From: CAZYQW01 sp964649825
Lineage (GTDB): Bacteria; Planctomycetota; B15-G4; JADJEK01
Direction: 5' to 3'
Length of the DNA stretch: 64,000 nucleotides
Assembly (NCBI GenBank): GCA_964649825.1
Contig: CAZYQW010000023.1
Coordinates: 1 to 64,000, forward strand
Shown piece after piece: positions 36,192 through 46,355 of the stretch (within the stretch, counting starts at the first letter, position 1; the number at the start of each line of letters is the position of its first letter). The notes beneath the pieces are model-generated. The model was not told the origin of the DNA. It ran no database searches and worked only from the letters and a program-made list of their open reading frames with translations. Made by a program: the position numbers and the translations under genes.

Positions 36192-37331
36192 ATGGCCAAA
36201 CGCGACTACTACGAGGTGCTCGAGGTCGCCAAGGACGCGAGTCCCGACGACATCAAGCGCTCCTACCGGAAGCTCGCGTTCAAATATCACCCGGACCGGA
36301 ACCACGATGACGCGTCCGCCGAGGAGAGGTTCAAGGAAGCGGCGGAGGCGTACGAGGTCCTGTCGGACGAGAAGAAGCGTCGCATCTACGACCAGTTCGG
36401 GCACGCCGGGCTCGCCGGGGCCGGAGCCGGCCCGCGCGGATTCTCCGGAGTCGAGGACATCTTCTCGGCGTTCGGCGACATCTTCGGCGGACCGGGCTCT
36501 CCGTTCGAGGACCTGTTCGGCGGCCGCGGTCGGGGCCGGAGCGGGCGCCGGGTCGAACGCGGCGCCTCGCTGAAGTGTCAGATCGAGCTTACCTTGGTCG
36601 AGGTGATGGCGGGGGTCGAGAAGACGATCGAGCTCCGCCGCAACGAGTTCTGCGAGTCCTGCGGCGGAAACGGCGCGGCGAAGGGGACGAGCCCGACGAG
36701 TTGCACCGATTGCAACGGCAGCGGTCAGATCCAGATGTCGCAGGGGTTCTTCGCCATCCGACAGACGTGTCCACGCTGTCGCGGCGAAGGCACGGTCGTG
36801 ACAAGACCGTGCGGCGAATGCCGCGGCACCGGACGCGTCGCCAAGAAACGCGAGATCACCGTGCGCATCCCGGCCGGCGTCCAGGACGGCACGCAGCTTC
36901 GCGTCACGGGTGAGGGCGAGCCGGGACGGAACGGCGGCCCGCGCGGGGACCTGTACTGCTTCGTCCGGGTCCGCGAGCATTCGATCTTCCAGCGCCAGGA
37001 TGACCATCTGATCTGCGAGATGCCGATCTCGTTCTCCCAAGCCGCCCTCGGCGCCGACGTCGAGGTTCCGACGCTCGGCGGAAAGACGTCGCTCAAGATC
37101 CCACGCGGCACGCAGTCGGGCAACGTGTTCCCGCTTCGCGGCATGGGACTCCCGAACGTCTACGGGCACGGCCGCGGCGATCTCCACGTGCGCGTCGTCA
37201 TCGAGACGCCGCGCAAGCTCACCCCGCGCCAGGAGGATCTGCTGCGCGAGTTCGCGAAGACCGAGGAGCTGCAGGTCAGTCCGCAGCGCAAAACGTTCCT
37301 CGATAAAGTACGAGAGCTGTTCGACTCATGA
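36192..37331 (+). CDS. dnaJ: Molecular chaperone DnaJ
   Basis: DnaJ delivers clients to DnaK and stimulates its ATPase. The 379-residue protein has the J-domain with YHPDRN (HPD at about 33-35), a Gly/Phe-rich linker (about 72-115) and four CxxCxGxG zinc motifs in order: CESCGGNG, CTDCNGSG, CPRCRGEG and CGECRGTG. A two-barrel C-terminal domain follows. The start MAKRDYYEVL is the family norm; another in-frame ATG lies 12 nt upstream, and neither has a strong ribosome site. It overlaps grpE by 4 bp. No dnaK is in the window. Confidence 0.95.
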   Translation: MAKRDYYEVLEVAKDASPDDIKRSYRKLAFKYHPDRNHDDASAEERFKEAAEAYEVLSDEKKRRIYDQFGHAGLAGAGAGPRGFSGVEDIFSAFGDIFGGPGSPFEDLFGGRGRGRSGRRVERGASLKCQIELTLVEVMAGVEKTIELRRNEFCESCGGNGAAKGTSPTSCTDCNGSGQIQMSQGFFAIRQTCPRCRGEGTVVTRPCGECRGTGRVAKKREITVRIPAGVQDGTQLRVTGEGEPGRNGGPRGDLYCFVRVREHSIFQRQDDHLICEMPISFSQAALGADVEVPTLGGKTSLKIPRGTQSGNVFPLRGMGLPNVYGHGRGDLHVRVVIETPRKLTPRQEDLLREFAKTEELQVSPQRKTFLDKVRELFDS

Positions 37332-37930
37332 CCCGAGACCGCAATCCAACCGACGGCGAAGAGAACTTCGACGACCCGAACGAACCTCGAGGTGGCGATC
37401 GATCGGATGCCGCCGGCGCGAAGTCGGACGCGGTCGCCGCGCTGGCTCGTGAAAAGGAAGAGCTCCTCGACCAGTACCAACGCGCGCTGGCGGAGACCGA
37501 GAACCTCCGCAAGCGCCACCGCCGTGAGATGGCCGACGCGCGCCAGTACGCCGTCGCCGAGTTCGCGCGCGAGCTGGTCGACGTCGTCGACAATCTCGAG
37601 CGCGCGCTGACCGGGGTCGCGGACGACCGCAAGGACGATCCTCTCGTCGCCGGAGTTCGCCTCGTCCAGGAGCAGCTCGCCAAGGCGCTCAAGAACCAGG
37701 GCGTCACGCGGATCCAAGCCGAGGGCCAACCGTTCGATCCGATGCAGCATGAGGCGGTCCAGCAGGAAGCTCGCGACGACGTCGCCCCCGGCACGATCAC
37801 GCGCGAGCTGATGCGCGGCTACAAGATCGGCGATCGCCTGCTCCGTGCGGCGATGGTGATGGTCGCCGCGGGACCGACTGCAGCATCCGACCCCGCCACG
37901 CCGAAACAGAAGGAGGAGGAAGGACCCTGA
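37328..37930 (+). CDS. grpE: Nucleotide exchange factor GrpE
   Basis: GrpE releases ADP from DnaK. The 200-residue protein has an acidic disordered N-terminus, a long helix (KEELLDQYQRALAETENLRKRH), then the four-helix region with VDVVDNLERAL, and a C-terminal beta domain carrying PGTITRELMRGYKIGDRLLR. The ATG overlaps the dnaJ stop (ATGA), so translation is coupled. The order dnaJ-grpE is less common than grpE first. Confidence 0.95.
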   Translation: MTRDRNPTDGEENFDDPNEPRGGDRSDAAGAKSDAVAALAREKEELLDQYQRALAETENLRKRHRREMADARQYAVAEFARELVDVVDNLERALTGVADDRKDDPLVAGVRLVQEQLAKALKNQGVTRIQAEGQPFDPMQHEAVQQEARDDVAPGTITRELMRGYKIGDRLLRAAMVMVAAGPTAASDPATPKQKEEEGP

Positions 37931-37952
37931 GGATTCCTCCGCGGAGTGACCG

Positions 37953-38288
37953 ATGCCAACGTATGACTACCAGTGCCAGGCCTGCCAACATCGGTTCGAG
38001 GTGTTCCAGGGCATCACCGAGGGCGCCCTCCGGCGATGCCCCAAGTGCAAGAGGCTCAAGCTGAAGCGCCTGATCGGGACCGGGGCCGGGTTCATCTTCA
38101 AAGGCAGCGGCTTCTACATAACCGACTACCGCTCCTCTTCTTACAAGGATGCCGCGAAGAAGGAGGGAACGTCCGGATCGAACGGCTCCGAGTCGCCGTC
38201 GGACGGAGCGACGAAAGCGGACGGCGAGAAGAAGTCGAAGGACTCGAAGAACTCGAAGAAGGGGTCGAAGGGAAGTTCCGATTCCTGA
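37953..38288 (+). CDS. FmdB-type zinc ribbon protein
   Basis: The 111-residue protein opens with MPTYDYQC and four zinc cysteines (C8, C11, C29, C32), the FmdB/YqeX-like regulatory zinc ribbon. LIGTGAGFIFKGSGFYITDY follows, a typical FmdB continuation. The last 45 residues are a low-complexity Lys/Ser/Gly tail. Function of the family is poorly known. It is 22 bp after grpE and probably cotranscribed. Confidence 0.88.
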   Translation: MPTYDYQCQACQHRFEVFQGITEGALRRCPKCKRLKLKRLIGTGAGFIFKGSGFYITDYRSSSYKDAAKKEGTSGSNGSESPSDGATKADGEKKSKDSKNSKKGSKGSSDS

Positions 38289-38316
38289 GTTTTGCTCGCG
38301 TGCTATACCTGCGGAG

Positions 38317-39468
38317 ATGGACGTCCCCCCCAAGAACAAGGTCGAGCGAGAGTTCGACAACCAAGTCGCCCTTGCCGGGGATCTGCTGACCCATTCGGTC
38401 GAATGGACGAGCCGGCCCACGCGGCTGGAGTTCTCGTTCAACAACCTGTGCAACCTCAAGTGCGTGATGTGCGCCAAGTCGGACGACGAGCCGAACTGGC
38501 TGCTCGACAAAGAGGTCGGCATCAAGTTCCTGCAGGACGTCCTGCCCTGGACCCTCCAGTGGACCCCGTCCGCGAACTCTGAACCACTCCTGAACGATGT
38601 CGACCTGATCACGACCCAGGCGACGCGGCACGTGGTCTGGCTGCATCTGATCAGCAACGGCACGTTGCTCACGCCCGAGCGGTACGAGAAAGTGCGCGAA
38701 CGTCTGCACATGCTCTGGATCTCGCTCGACTCCGCGACGAAGGAGACGTTCGAGAAGATCCGCGTGCCCGCGAAGTGGGAGCCCGTGATGAAGAACGTGC
38801 GGGCGATCGTCCCGCGCGCGATCGCGGACGGCGTCGACGTCACGTTCAATTTCGTGCTCATGTCGAACAACTGGCACGAGGCGGCCGACTACGTCCGTCT
38901 GGTCGCGGACATCGGCGCCAAGGCGGCGAACATCCAGGAGCTGCTGCCCAACTCGAGCCAGTACGAGCAGCTCCGTTGGGAGGGGAAGGTCGAGCCCGAG
39001 AAGATCCGCGCCGTCCTCGAGGACGCGAAGCGCGCGGCCGAGGAGTGCTCGATCGACCTCAAGCTCGAGCTCCGCCCGCCGTTCCAAGGATACTTCGGCC
39101 ACAATCCGCCGGCCGGCTCCTACAAGGCGCCGCTCGCCGAGCTGCGCATGCGTTACAACGACGCGATCACGCGGGCACATCCGGGGTTCTGCTCGATGGC
39201 GACGACCTATCTGAAGGTCACGCCCGACGGTGGGGTCTTCCCCTGCTGTCGCGGCCCCGAGGAGCTGCGGATGGGCGACGCGCGGACCGAGTCGTTCACG
39301 GAAATCTGGAACGGCGAGAAGTACCAGGAGTTCCGGCGGCGCATGTTCGAGCAGGACTACCCCGAGGTCTGCAAGAGCTGTTACGTGTTGGTGGGGAACC
39401 CGAACTATCGGCGGATGCTGGAAGAGAACGCCACGGCCGCGAAGGCGAACGGATCGGGGAACCCGTAG
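38317..39468 (+). CDS. Radical SAM protein with SPASM-like C-terminal domain
   Basis: The 383-residue protein has the radical SAM cluster motif CNLKCVMC (Cys45, Cys49, Cys52) after EFSFNNL. The C-terminal third has further cysteines (FCSMATTYLKVTPDGGVFPCCRG and EVCKSC) typical of SPASM/Twitch auxiliary iron-sulfur sites, as in peptide-modifying maturases and anaerobic sulfatase maturases. No precursor peptide or sulfatase is visible next to it, so the substrate is unknown. The ATG at 38317 gives the best-placed N-terminus; the open frame runs further up into the fmdB gene. A GC hairpin (39483-39503) follows it. Confidence 0.87.
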   Translation: MDVPPKNKVEREFDNQVALAGDLLTHSVEWTSRPTRLEFSFNNLCNLKCVMCAKSDDEPNWLLDKEVGIKFLQDVLPWTLQWTPSANSEPLLNDVDLITTQATRHVVWLHLISNGTLLTPERYEKVRERLHMLWISLDSATKETFEKIRVPAKWEPVMKNVRAIVPRAIADGVDVTFNFVLMSNNWHEAADYVRLVADIGAKAANIQELLPNSSQYEQLRWEGKVEPEKIRAVLEDAKRAAEECSIDLKLELRPPFQGYFGHNPPAGSYKAPLAELRMRYNDAITRAHPGFCSMATTYLKVTPDGGVFPCCRGPEELRMGDARTESFTEIWNGEKYQEFRRRMFEQDYPEVCKSCYVLVGNPNYRRMLEENATAAKANGSGNP

Positions 39469-39482
39469 CGGCCCTGCCGTCT

Positions 39483-39503
39483 CCGCGCGACATTCCCGCG
39501 CGG
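39483..39503 (+). terminator. GC hairpin after the radical SAM gene
   Basis: CCGCGCG (39483-39489) pairs with CGCGCGG (39497-39503) around a 7-nt loop, 15 nt after the stop codon. There is no T-tract, so this is at best a weak or Rho-assisted terminator. Confidence 0.3.
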
Positions 39504-39635
39504 ACTGACCCGCTTCTCGAGTCCAGCCGCGCGGAGAGTCTGCCTCGAGCCACGGCTCCGGATACTCGCTTGCTCCGCGACGAACTTCCTCGGTACGCTC
39601 GCGCGCGCTCCTCGTGCCACTCTGGAGGCCCCGTC

Positions 39636-40874
39636 ATGCCGGACCGCCGTACGTTCCTGAAGACGTCCGCCGCCGCCGCCACCTTGCTCGCGACGCACCG
39701 AGTCGGCCACGCGGCGGGCTCGGATCGGATCCGCGTCGGGCTCGTCGGATGCGGCGGCCGCGGGAGCGGCGCCGCCAATGACTGTGTGCAGTCGTCGCCG
39801 GGCGTCGAGATCTACGCGATGGGCGACCTGTTCGAAGACCGGCTCGCGGCATCGCGACAGAACCTCGCGTTCCTCGGCGACAAGCTGAACGTCACCGAAG
39901 ATCGCGCGTTCACGGGCTTCGACGCGTTCGAGAAAGTGATCGCGAGCGACGTCGACCTCGTCATCCTGGCCACGCCGCCTCACTTTCGCCCGCAACACCT
40001 GCGCACCGCGGTCGAGGCAGGAAAGCACGTCTTCATGGAGAAACCAGCCGCGGTCGATCCGGTCGGCGTTCGGTCCGTGATCGAGTCGGCGCGCATCGCC
40101 GCAGAGAAGCGGCTCGGAATCGTGGCGGGGACGCAGCGGCGCCACCAAGACCCGTACCGCGAGGCCATGCGGCGGATCCACGACGGCGCGATCGGGGAGA
40201 TCGTCTCCGGCTCCTGCCACTGGAACCAGGGGGGGCTCTGGGTAAGGCAGCGCGAGCCGGGTTGGTCGGACATGGAATGGCAGCTCCGCAACTGGCTGTA
40301 CTTCACGTGGACGTCCGGCGACCACATCGTCGAGCAGCACGTTCACAACATCGACGTGATCAACTGGGCGCTGCAGGCGACGCCGATCCGCGCGATCGGC
40401 ATGGGCGGCCGTCAGGTCCGCACCGGCGACGAGTACGGCCAGGTCTTCGACCACTTCTCGATCGAGTTCGAGTATCCCGGCGGCGTCTGGATCACGAGCA
40501 CCTGCCGGCAGATCGACGGCTGCGCGAGCAAGGTCTCGGAGCATCTCGTCGGCACGCACGGCGTGTCCGACCCGAGCGGCCGGATCCGCGGGAAAGAGGA
40601 GTGGAGGTTCACGGGCGAAGCGCCGAACCCGTACGTCCAGGAGCATACCGACCTGATCGCGAGCATCCGGAACGGGGAGCCGTTGAATGAGGCCAAGTGC
40701 GTCGCGGAGAGCACGCTCTGCGCGATCATGGGCCGCATGTCCGCGTACACCGGCAAGGAGGTGACGTGGGAGTTCGCGATGAGCTCCGAGCTCGACCTCC
40801 GCCCGGCGCGATACGAGTTCGGCGACCTCCCCGTGGCCGCCGTCGCGGTCCCCGGCCGTACCCCGCTCGTCTGA
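39636..40874 (+). CDS. Tat-exported Gfo/Idh/MocA family oxidoreductase
   Basis: The 412-residue protein carries a twin-arginine signal (DRRTFLKTSAAAATLLA, residues 3-19). The NAD(P)-binding fold follows, with VGLVGCGGRGSG (about 33-44), and the family's EKPAAVDP motif lies at about 135-142. The C-terminal alpha/beta domain has the H-x-x-x-x-H-N-I-D segment EQHVHNIDVINW. Such Tat-exported oxidoreductases are common in Planctomycetota and act on sugars or inositols in the periplasm. GGAGG lies 8 nt before the ATG. The next gene, 10 bp on, is a Tat-exported isomerase-like protein, so the two may process the same sugar. Confidence 0.92.
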   Translation: MPDRRTFLKTSAAAATLLATHRVGHAAGSDRIRVGLVGCGGRGSGAANDCVQSSPGVEIYAMGDLFEDRLAASRQNLAFLGDKLNVTEDRAFTGFDAFEKVIASDVDLVILATPPHFRPQHLRTAVEAGKHVFMEKPAAVDPVGVRSVIESARIAAEKRLGIVAGTQRRHQDPYREAMRRIHDGAIGEIVSGSCHWNQGGLWVRQREPGWSDMEWQLRNWLYFTWTSGDHIVEQHVHNIDVINWALQATPIRAIGMGGRQVRTGDEYGQVFDHFSIEFEYPGGVWITSTCRQIDGCASKVSEHLVGTHGVSDPSGRIRGKEEWRFTGEAPNPYVQEHTDLIASIRNGEPLNEAKCVAESTLCAIMGRMSAYTGKEVTWEFAMSSELDLRPARYEFGDLPVAAVAVPGRTPLV

Positions 40875-40884
40875 GGTGGCATCG

Positions 40885-41774
<890 letters not shown>

Positions 41775-41799
<25 letters not shown>

Positions 41800-42773
41800 C
41801 CGCGGTCCGCGGAACGGATCGGCTCGTACTCCAACGCTCTCATCTCGCGCGCGAGCTCTCGTTCGATCACGTCGACCTCTTCCTCGCCGAGCCACTCCCG
41901 CCAGTCGTTCTGGTTCGCCACCAGCGCCTGGCTCGGCTTCGGCGTTCCGCGGCCGGCGCGGCGGTCGCCGCGATCCTCGATCAGTGCCGCCGCGTCGAAC
42001 GGCTCGCCGATGAACGAGCAGATGCGGCGCAACACCGAAGGAGCGTCGCGCGTCAACTCCTCGTATCGAACGAGGAGCGCCTGGTCGCGGTGGCGCGCGC
42101 GAAAGCTGGAGAACCCCGCGTAGCGCCGGGCGTATCGGGCGGCGAATTCCCGCGGCGCCAGCCGCAACCAACGGATCTCGCGCTCCGGGAGCCGGCGCTT
42201 CTCGCTCCACTCGAGTCGCTTGCGATAGGAGCAGTACACGTCGACGGGATGGCGGAACGCTCCGATCGCGCGCAGGCGCGGAAACGCGATGCGCATCTCG
42301 CGCATGCGGGTGGCGTGCGCGCCCGTCTTCTCGATGATACGGCGCGTGCCGCGCGCACGCCGCGCGTGGTGAAAGAAGAGGCGCGCGACGTGATGCTCGC
42401 CGCGCAGCCACCAGCGGCCGGCGCGGACGCGCTCGCCGCCGCCGATCCCGTCGAGTTTGGTCGCGGCCCGGGCGCGAAGCGCCATCGCGCGCCGGATCTC
42501 TCCGACGGAGTGCGCGAGGCGGAGCTGCTCCTCGGCGTCGTGGAGGAGGAAACGTCTCAGACGCTCATCCTTGCGCGCGAGCAGCGCGGCGATCAGCTCC
42601 GGCCGCAGGAACAGCTTCGTCTCGGGCGATTGCGACCCGCGCGGGCGGAACGGCGGCAATCGCTCGACGGTGTGGAGCAACGCGGTGGTGCCGCTCCGCG
42701 CCATCCCGACGATGAAGACGGGCACCTCGGCCGCGAGCCGCCTGGATAAGTCGCGCCATCCCGCGTCGTCCAT
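41775..42773 (-). CDS. Sulfotransferase family protein
   Basis: The 332-residue protein has the PAPS-binding 5'-phosphosulfate loop VGMARSGTTALLHTV (about 23-37). The 3'-phosphate region is FRHPVDVYCSYRKRLEWS, and a late KPSQALVANQNDWRE resembles the PAPS-binding loop of Stf0-like and LPS or carbohydrate sulfotransferases. The acceptor is unknown. GGTGG 7 nt before the ATG at 42773 supports this start over one 15 nt upstream. It follows the Trm112-like gene on the same strand with a 66-bp gap. Confidence 0.86.
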
Positions 42774-42839
42774 TGTTCTGCCACCCATCCACCGTGCGGG
42801 CGCGCGAGCCGCGGGGCTCCCTCCCTCGCGCGCCTCGGG

Positions 42840-43073
42840 TCACGCGTCGGCGTTCGCGAGCCCGCGCCGTTTCGCCTCCTCCACGAGCTTCGCGGCGGCG
42901 GCAACGTCCAGGCGCTCGGCCTCATCGACGAGCATGATCGGAAAGCCGTCCTCGATCGGGTACTTGAGACGCGACTTCGGGCAGAAGAGGAATCCCTCCT
43001 CCTCGAAGTAGACGAGGAGCCCGTGCGACTCGGGGCACGCGAGGATGTCGAGCAGGTCCTGATCGAGCGCCAT
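42840..43073 (-). CDS. Trm112 family protein
   Basis: The 77-residue protein matches the small Trm112/YcaR family: LLDILACPESHGLL at the start, then FCPKSRLKYPIEDGFPIML. The second CxxC-like position is reduced to a single cysteine (FCPKS), as in many bacterial members. Bacterial members are small zinc-ribbon-like proteins of uncertain role. GGAGG 10 nt before the ATG at 43073 supports this start. Neighbours do not indicate a role. Confidence 0.85.
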   Translation of the reverse strand: MALDQDLLDILACPESHGLLVYFEEEGFLFCPKSRLKYPIEDGFPIMLVDEAERLDVAAAAKLVEEAKRRGLANADA

Positions 43074-43149
43074 CGATTCCACGCCTCCAAACGGAACCGT
43101 GACACTCTCGCCGACTGGGGCCCGCGAGTCAACGCCGGTCCCGGCGGCG

Positions 43150-44250
43150 TCAGCGCTTCCCGAAGGTCGGACCCGCCACGACCCACGCCCATTCCGCGCT
43201 CTTCTGGAAGATCGCGTTCTCGCGCAGCTCCTCGAGCTGCTGGCGCACGATCTGGGCGCGGTGCCCGCGCTCGCGGACGCGCTGGAGGAGGTCGTCCCAC
43301 TCGACGACGATCAACGCGAGGTCGCGCGCCTCCTCGTCGAGCGCGGCGATCGACTCCGCGAGGAACTTGCGGCGGCTCTCCGTGGTGACGAGGTTGCGAT
43401 CGGTCTTGAAGAGCTCGTCGGACAACGCGGCATGCCACGCACTCTCCGTCTCCACGCGCGGCGGGTCGCGCAAGGTGCGCTCCAACGTCTCGATCCTCCC
43501 TCGCTGCTCCACGACGAGAGGGTGCGTCTCGTTCCTCGCTTCGAGGAGATCTGCGAGACGCTTCTTCTCGGCCAGGATCTCGGATTCCACGGCAATGAGA
43601 TCATCCCGTACGCGAACGACCGACGACGGCTCCTTCTCCAGAGCCTCCGCCAGATAGTCCCGAACCGCGCGATCTCCCGCCGCGGAGACGTCCAGATCCA
43701 TCCGCTCGATCGTGCGCTGCTTCAACGCGTCGCGCACGATCTCGAGCCGCGCCGCCGGATCGAGGCCACCGTACTGGTCGAGGAACTTCGTGCGCTCGGC
43801 CGACGCCTCGGCGAGCACACGCTCCGCCTCGGCGACGCGCGCCTCCATCGCCGCGATCCGTCCTTGGCCGTCGGGATCGCTGGCCGTGCGCAGAGCACGC
43901 AGGCTCGCGAGCAGCGCGTTCAGGTGAGCCTTCACGGTCTTCTCGTCGCGGCCGAGCACCTCGATGGTGAGGATCTCGCTCCCTGGCGTCCGTGCATGCA
44001 CGTGCGTTCGTCCGTCGCCGTCCGGCGGATCGTGCTCGTCGAGCTCCGGCACGGGTCGCATGTCCGGCGTCACCGAGCCGACGAACCCCTCGTCGGCGAG
44101 GATCCGGCCGAGATCGGCCGCCTCGAAACCGGGCTCCGGACGGATCCGCAGGGTGACGCGGCCGAGGATCGCGTCGGCGCCGAGCGCGGGGGCGCCGAGC
44201 GCGGGGACCATGACGAGCACGGCGGCGAGGCTGATGAAGAGACGATTCAC
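43150..44250 (-). CDS. Exported coiled-coil protein, Wzz/GumC-like
   Basis: A GTG at 44250 with GGAGGT 5 nt upstream gives 366 residues that begin with a signal peptide (NRLFISLAAVLVMVPALGAPALGA). After a small N-terminal domain (GRVTLRIRPEPGFE) the middle is a long charged coiled coil (about 140-330). This layout resembles the periplasmic part of polysaccharide co-polymerase proteins (Wzz/GumC), but the two membrane helices of those proteins are not evident. An alternative ATG at 44280 overlaps the upstream anti-sigma gene. As third gene of an ECF sigma operon it may be an envelope component of that response. Confidence 0.65.
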   Translation of the reverse strand: MNRLFISLAAVLVMVPALGAPALGADAILGRVTLRIRPEPGFEAADLGRILADEGFVGSVTPDMRPVPELDEHDPPDGDGRTHVHARTPGSEILTIEVLGRDEKTVKAHLNALLASLRALRTASDPDGQGRIAAMEARVAEAERVLAEASAERTKFLDQYGGLDPAARLEIVRDALKQRTIERMDLDVSAAGDRAVRDYLAEALEKEPSSVVRVRDDLIAVESEILAEKKRLADLLEARNETHPLVVEQRGRIETLERTLRDPPRVETESAWHAALSDELFKTDRNLVTTESRRKFLAESIAALDEEARDLALIVVEWDDLLQRVRERGHRAQIVRQQLEELRENAIFQKSAEWAWVVAGPTFGKR

Positions 44251-44276
44251 TGGGCACCTCCAGGTTCGGAACGAGG

Positions 44277-44840
44277 TCATCGGTCGAGACTCCTGAGTCG
44301 GTCGCGCGCCACGTTCGCGGCCGGGCCGTTCGGGTAGCAGCGCAGGAGCTCCTCGTAGCGGCGCGCCGCCTCGCCCGCATCGAGCGGCTCGAACGCGCGC
44401 GCCGACCAGAGCCGCCGGAGCGCCGGGTCGTACTCGGCCCAGGCGAGGAATCGTTCCTCGCCGGTCGCGGCCGCGGCGACCGCGGGGATGGCGCCGCGCG
44501 TCGGTTCGGGTTCCTCCGCCACGGCCAAACGCCCGCGGACCTCCGCGAGCAGTCGGTCGAGGCGCGCGTCCAGCGCCGCGATCTCCGCCGCCGGCGCCGG
44601 CGCCGGCGCCGGCTCGTGCGCCGCGGGATCGACGCCGCCGATGCGCGACAGCCCGATCGCCGCGAACACGATCGCAGCCGCCGCCGCGTACTGCAACGCC
44701 GGCGCGCGTCGCCGGGGTCGCGCGGAGAACCGCGCGTCGAACGTGGCAAGCAGGCGCGCGCGCAACGCGGGGTCGACCGGGGGCGGCGGCTCGCGGCGCC
44801 ACCGCGCGAGGGCTCGGTCGAGCGGATCGAGCTGGGTCAT
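44277..44840 (-). CDS. Putative membrane anti-sigma factor
   Basis: The 187-residue protein overlaps the ECF sigma gene by 4 bp (ATGA). It has a cytoplasmic N-terminus with a helical segment (PLDRALARWRREPP), one transmembrane helix (about 47-64, ALQYAAAAAIVFAAIGL), a Pro/Ala-rich linker and an outer part with a tetratricopeptide-like stretch (EAARRYEELLRCYPNGPAANVARDRL). It lacks the HxxxCxxC zinc motif of ZAS anti-sigma factors. The assignment rests on gene order and topology. Confidence 0.68.
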   Translation of the reverse strand: MTQLDPLDRALARWRREPPPPVDPALRARLLATFDARFSARPRRRAPALQYAAAAAIVFAAIGLSRIGGVDPAAHEPAPAPAPAAEIAALDARLDRLLAEVRGRLAVAEEPEPTRGAIPAVAAAATGEERFLAWAEYDPALRRLWSARAFEPLDAGEAARRYEELLRCYPNGPAANVARDRLRSLDR

Positions 44841-45394
44841 CGCCGCGCCTCCGCGTCGACCGCGTCGACCAGGAACCGGCGCAGCCGCTCGCGCGCGTCG
44901 TGGGCGCGGCGTCGCACCGTGCCCTCGGGGACGTCGAGGATGCTCGCGGCCTCGGCGACCGACCGCTCCTCGACGTGGCGCAGGACGAACGCCTCGCGCA
45001 GCGGCGCGGAGAGTCGCTCCAGACCGACGCGGAGCCGCGCCAGCTCGTCCCGCACCTCGGTCGCGTCGTCTCCACCGGCGGCGGCGAGCGACTCGACGGC
45101 TTCGAATCCGCCGATTGGGTGCGATGGGTGCCGGGCGTCGCGCGATCTTTGTCGTCGCGCCGCACGGGCCGCGATGCCGAGCAGCCACGTCGATATCTTG
45201 GATTCCGCGCGGAACTGGCCGAGTGATGAAAGCATCGTCAGGAAAACCTCTTGCGTCAGATCATCCAGGTCGTCGTCCGAGGTTCCGAGCCGACCGAGGA
45301 AGCGCCGGACCGATGGCAGATGCGCATCGATGAGCGCCGCGAACGCGTCGCGATCGCCGCGCCGGGCCCGCTCGATCCACGCTTCCTCCGTCAC
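44837..45394 (-). CDS. ECF-family RNA polymerase sigma factor
   Basis: The 185-residue protein has sigma region 2 (DAFAALIDAH ... DDLDDLTQEVFLTML) and region 4 (RLSAPLREAFVLRHVEERSVAEAASILDVPEGTVRRR). Regions 1 and 3 are absent, as in ECF sigmas. A GTG at 45394 is chosen because TEEAWIERARRGDRDAF matches the usual N-terminus; another GTG lies 60 nt upstream. The next gene is its likely anti-sigma factor. Regulated promoters are unknown. Confidence 0.93.
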   Translation of the reverse strand: MTEEAWIERARRGDRDAFAALIDAHLPSVRRFLGRLGTSDDDLDDLTQEVFLTMLSSLGQFRAESKISTWLLGIAARAARRQRSRDARHPSHPIGGFEAVESLAAAGGDDATEVRDELARLRVGLERLSAPLREAFVLRHVEERSVAEAASILDVPEGTVRRRAHDARERLRRFLVDAVDAEARR

Positions 45395-45592
45395 GTTATC
45401 TCGTTTCTGGATGACGCTCGCGTCACGATCGTGAGTCCGTTCCGTCCGTCCCACGTTCGGTGCGAATTCGACGAATCTGCGGCTCGCCCCTCACGGACGC
45501 GGGCCTCCGCCGTCGAAGTGGGACCCATCCTTGCGACGTGCGCGCCGCGGGGCTACCGTCGATCGACGCGTCTCACGCGAGAGGGAAACCGG

Positions 45593-46309
45593 ATGATGCG
45601 CACTTGGCTCTGGCTGTCGATCGTCGCCGCCCTGATCGGGTGCGGCACCCCCACGCCGAACGACCTCGTCGAGATCGTGGTCCCCGGTGCCGAGCGGTTC
45701 GCGATCTCGACCGAGGACGGGTTGGTGGCGCTCGCGCACGACGACCTCGGTCTCGACGAGCTGCCAATCCGATTCTATGCGAGCGGGACGCCCTACTACG
45801 ACGACGCGGACGTCACCCAGCGCACCGGCGAGTTCGGACTGCTCGTTCCCCGGACCGCCCGGTTGCCCCTCCGCGAGTTCGCGGTCGATGGCCCGCGCGA
45901 GCACGAGACGGTGTACATCCAGGTCCTGGAGCTCGACGATCCCGAACGTCGGCCGCACCTGGTGGCGGCATCCTTGTATCAGGACGGCCGGTACGGCGAC
46001 CTGCTGCAGATCGACGAGCTCGGCTGGACGCCAACGAGGCTGGCCTCGCAGTTCGCCGGCGCTGGCGTCTACGCGGAGCGCGATGGGCGGTACGTCCTGG
46101 TCGGGATCGTGAACGGGATGGTCTGCTCGAATCCCGACCCCGGCTTCCTCGCGCCCCAGGAGCTGCTGCCGTTCGCCGGCCTCGCCTCGATCGCGACCGT
46201 CCTGCCCCAGTCGAGCGACTTCTTCAAGCGTCGGATCCGCGCCTTCCGGCCCGATTTCGAGTACGGCCTCGAGGCCGACGGCCGCGAGCCGGACCGGCGA
46301 GTCGAATGA
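45593..46309 (+). CDS. Predicted lipoprotein of unknown function
   Basis: The 238-residue protein has a lipoprotein signal with lipobox LIGC (Cys17): MMRTWLWLSIVAALIGC. The mature part has no domain that I recognise. It is moderately acidic, with beta-rich phrases such as VVPGAERFAISTEDGLVAL and ERDGRYVLVGIVNGM. GAGGG lies 8 nt before the first ATG. It is transcribed away from the ECF sigma operon, so it could belong to that regulon (inference). Confidence 0.72.
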   Translation: MMRTWLWLSIVAALIGCGTPTPNDLVEIVVPGAERFAISTEDGLVALAHDDLGLDELPIRFYASGTPYYDDADVTQRTGEFGLLVPRTARLPLREFAVDGPREHETVYIQVLELDDPERRPHLVAASLYQDGRYGDLLQIDELGWTPTRLASQFAGAGVYAERDGRYVLVGIVNGMVCSNPDPGFLAPQELLPFAGLASIATVLPQSSDFFKRRIRAFRPDFEYGLEADGREPDRRVE

Positions 46310-46355
46310 CGGTCCGCGCGGCGTCTCGCGGGGTTTCTCGCCCTCGAGCGCGGCC

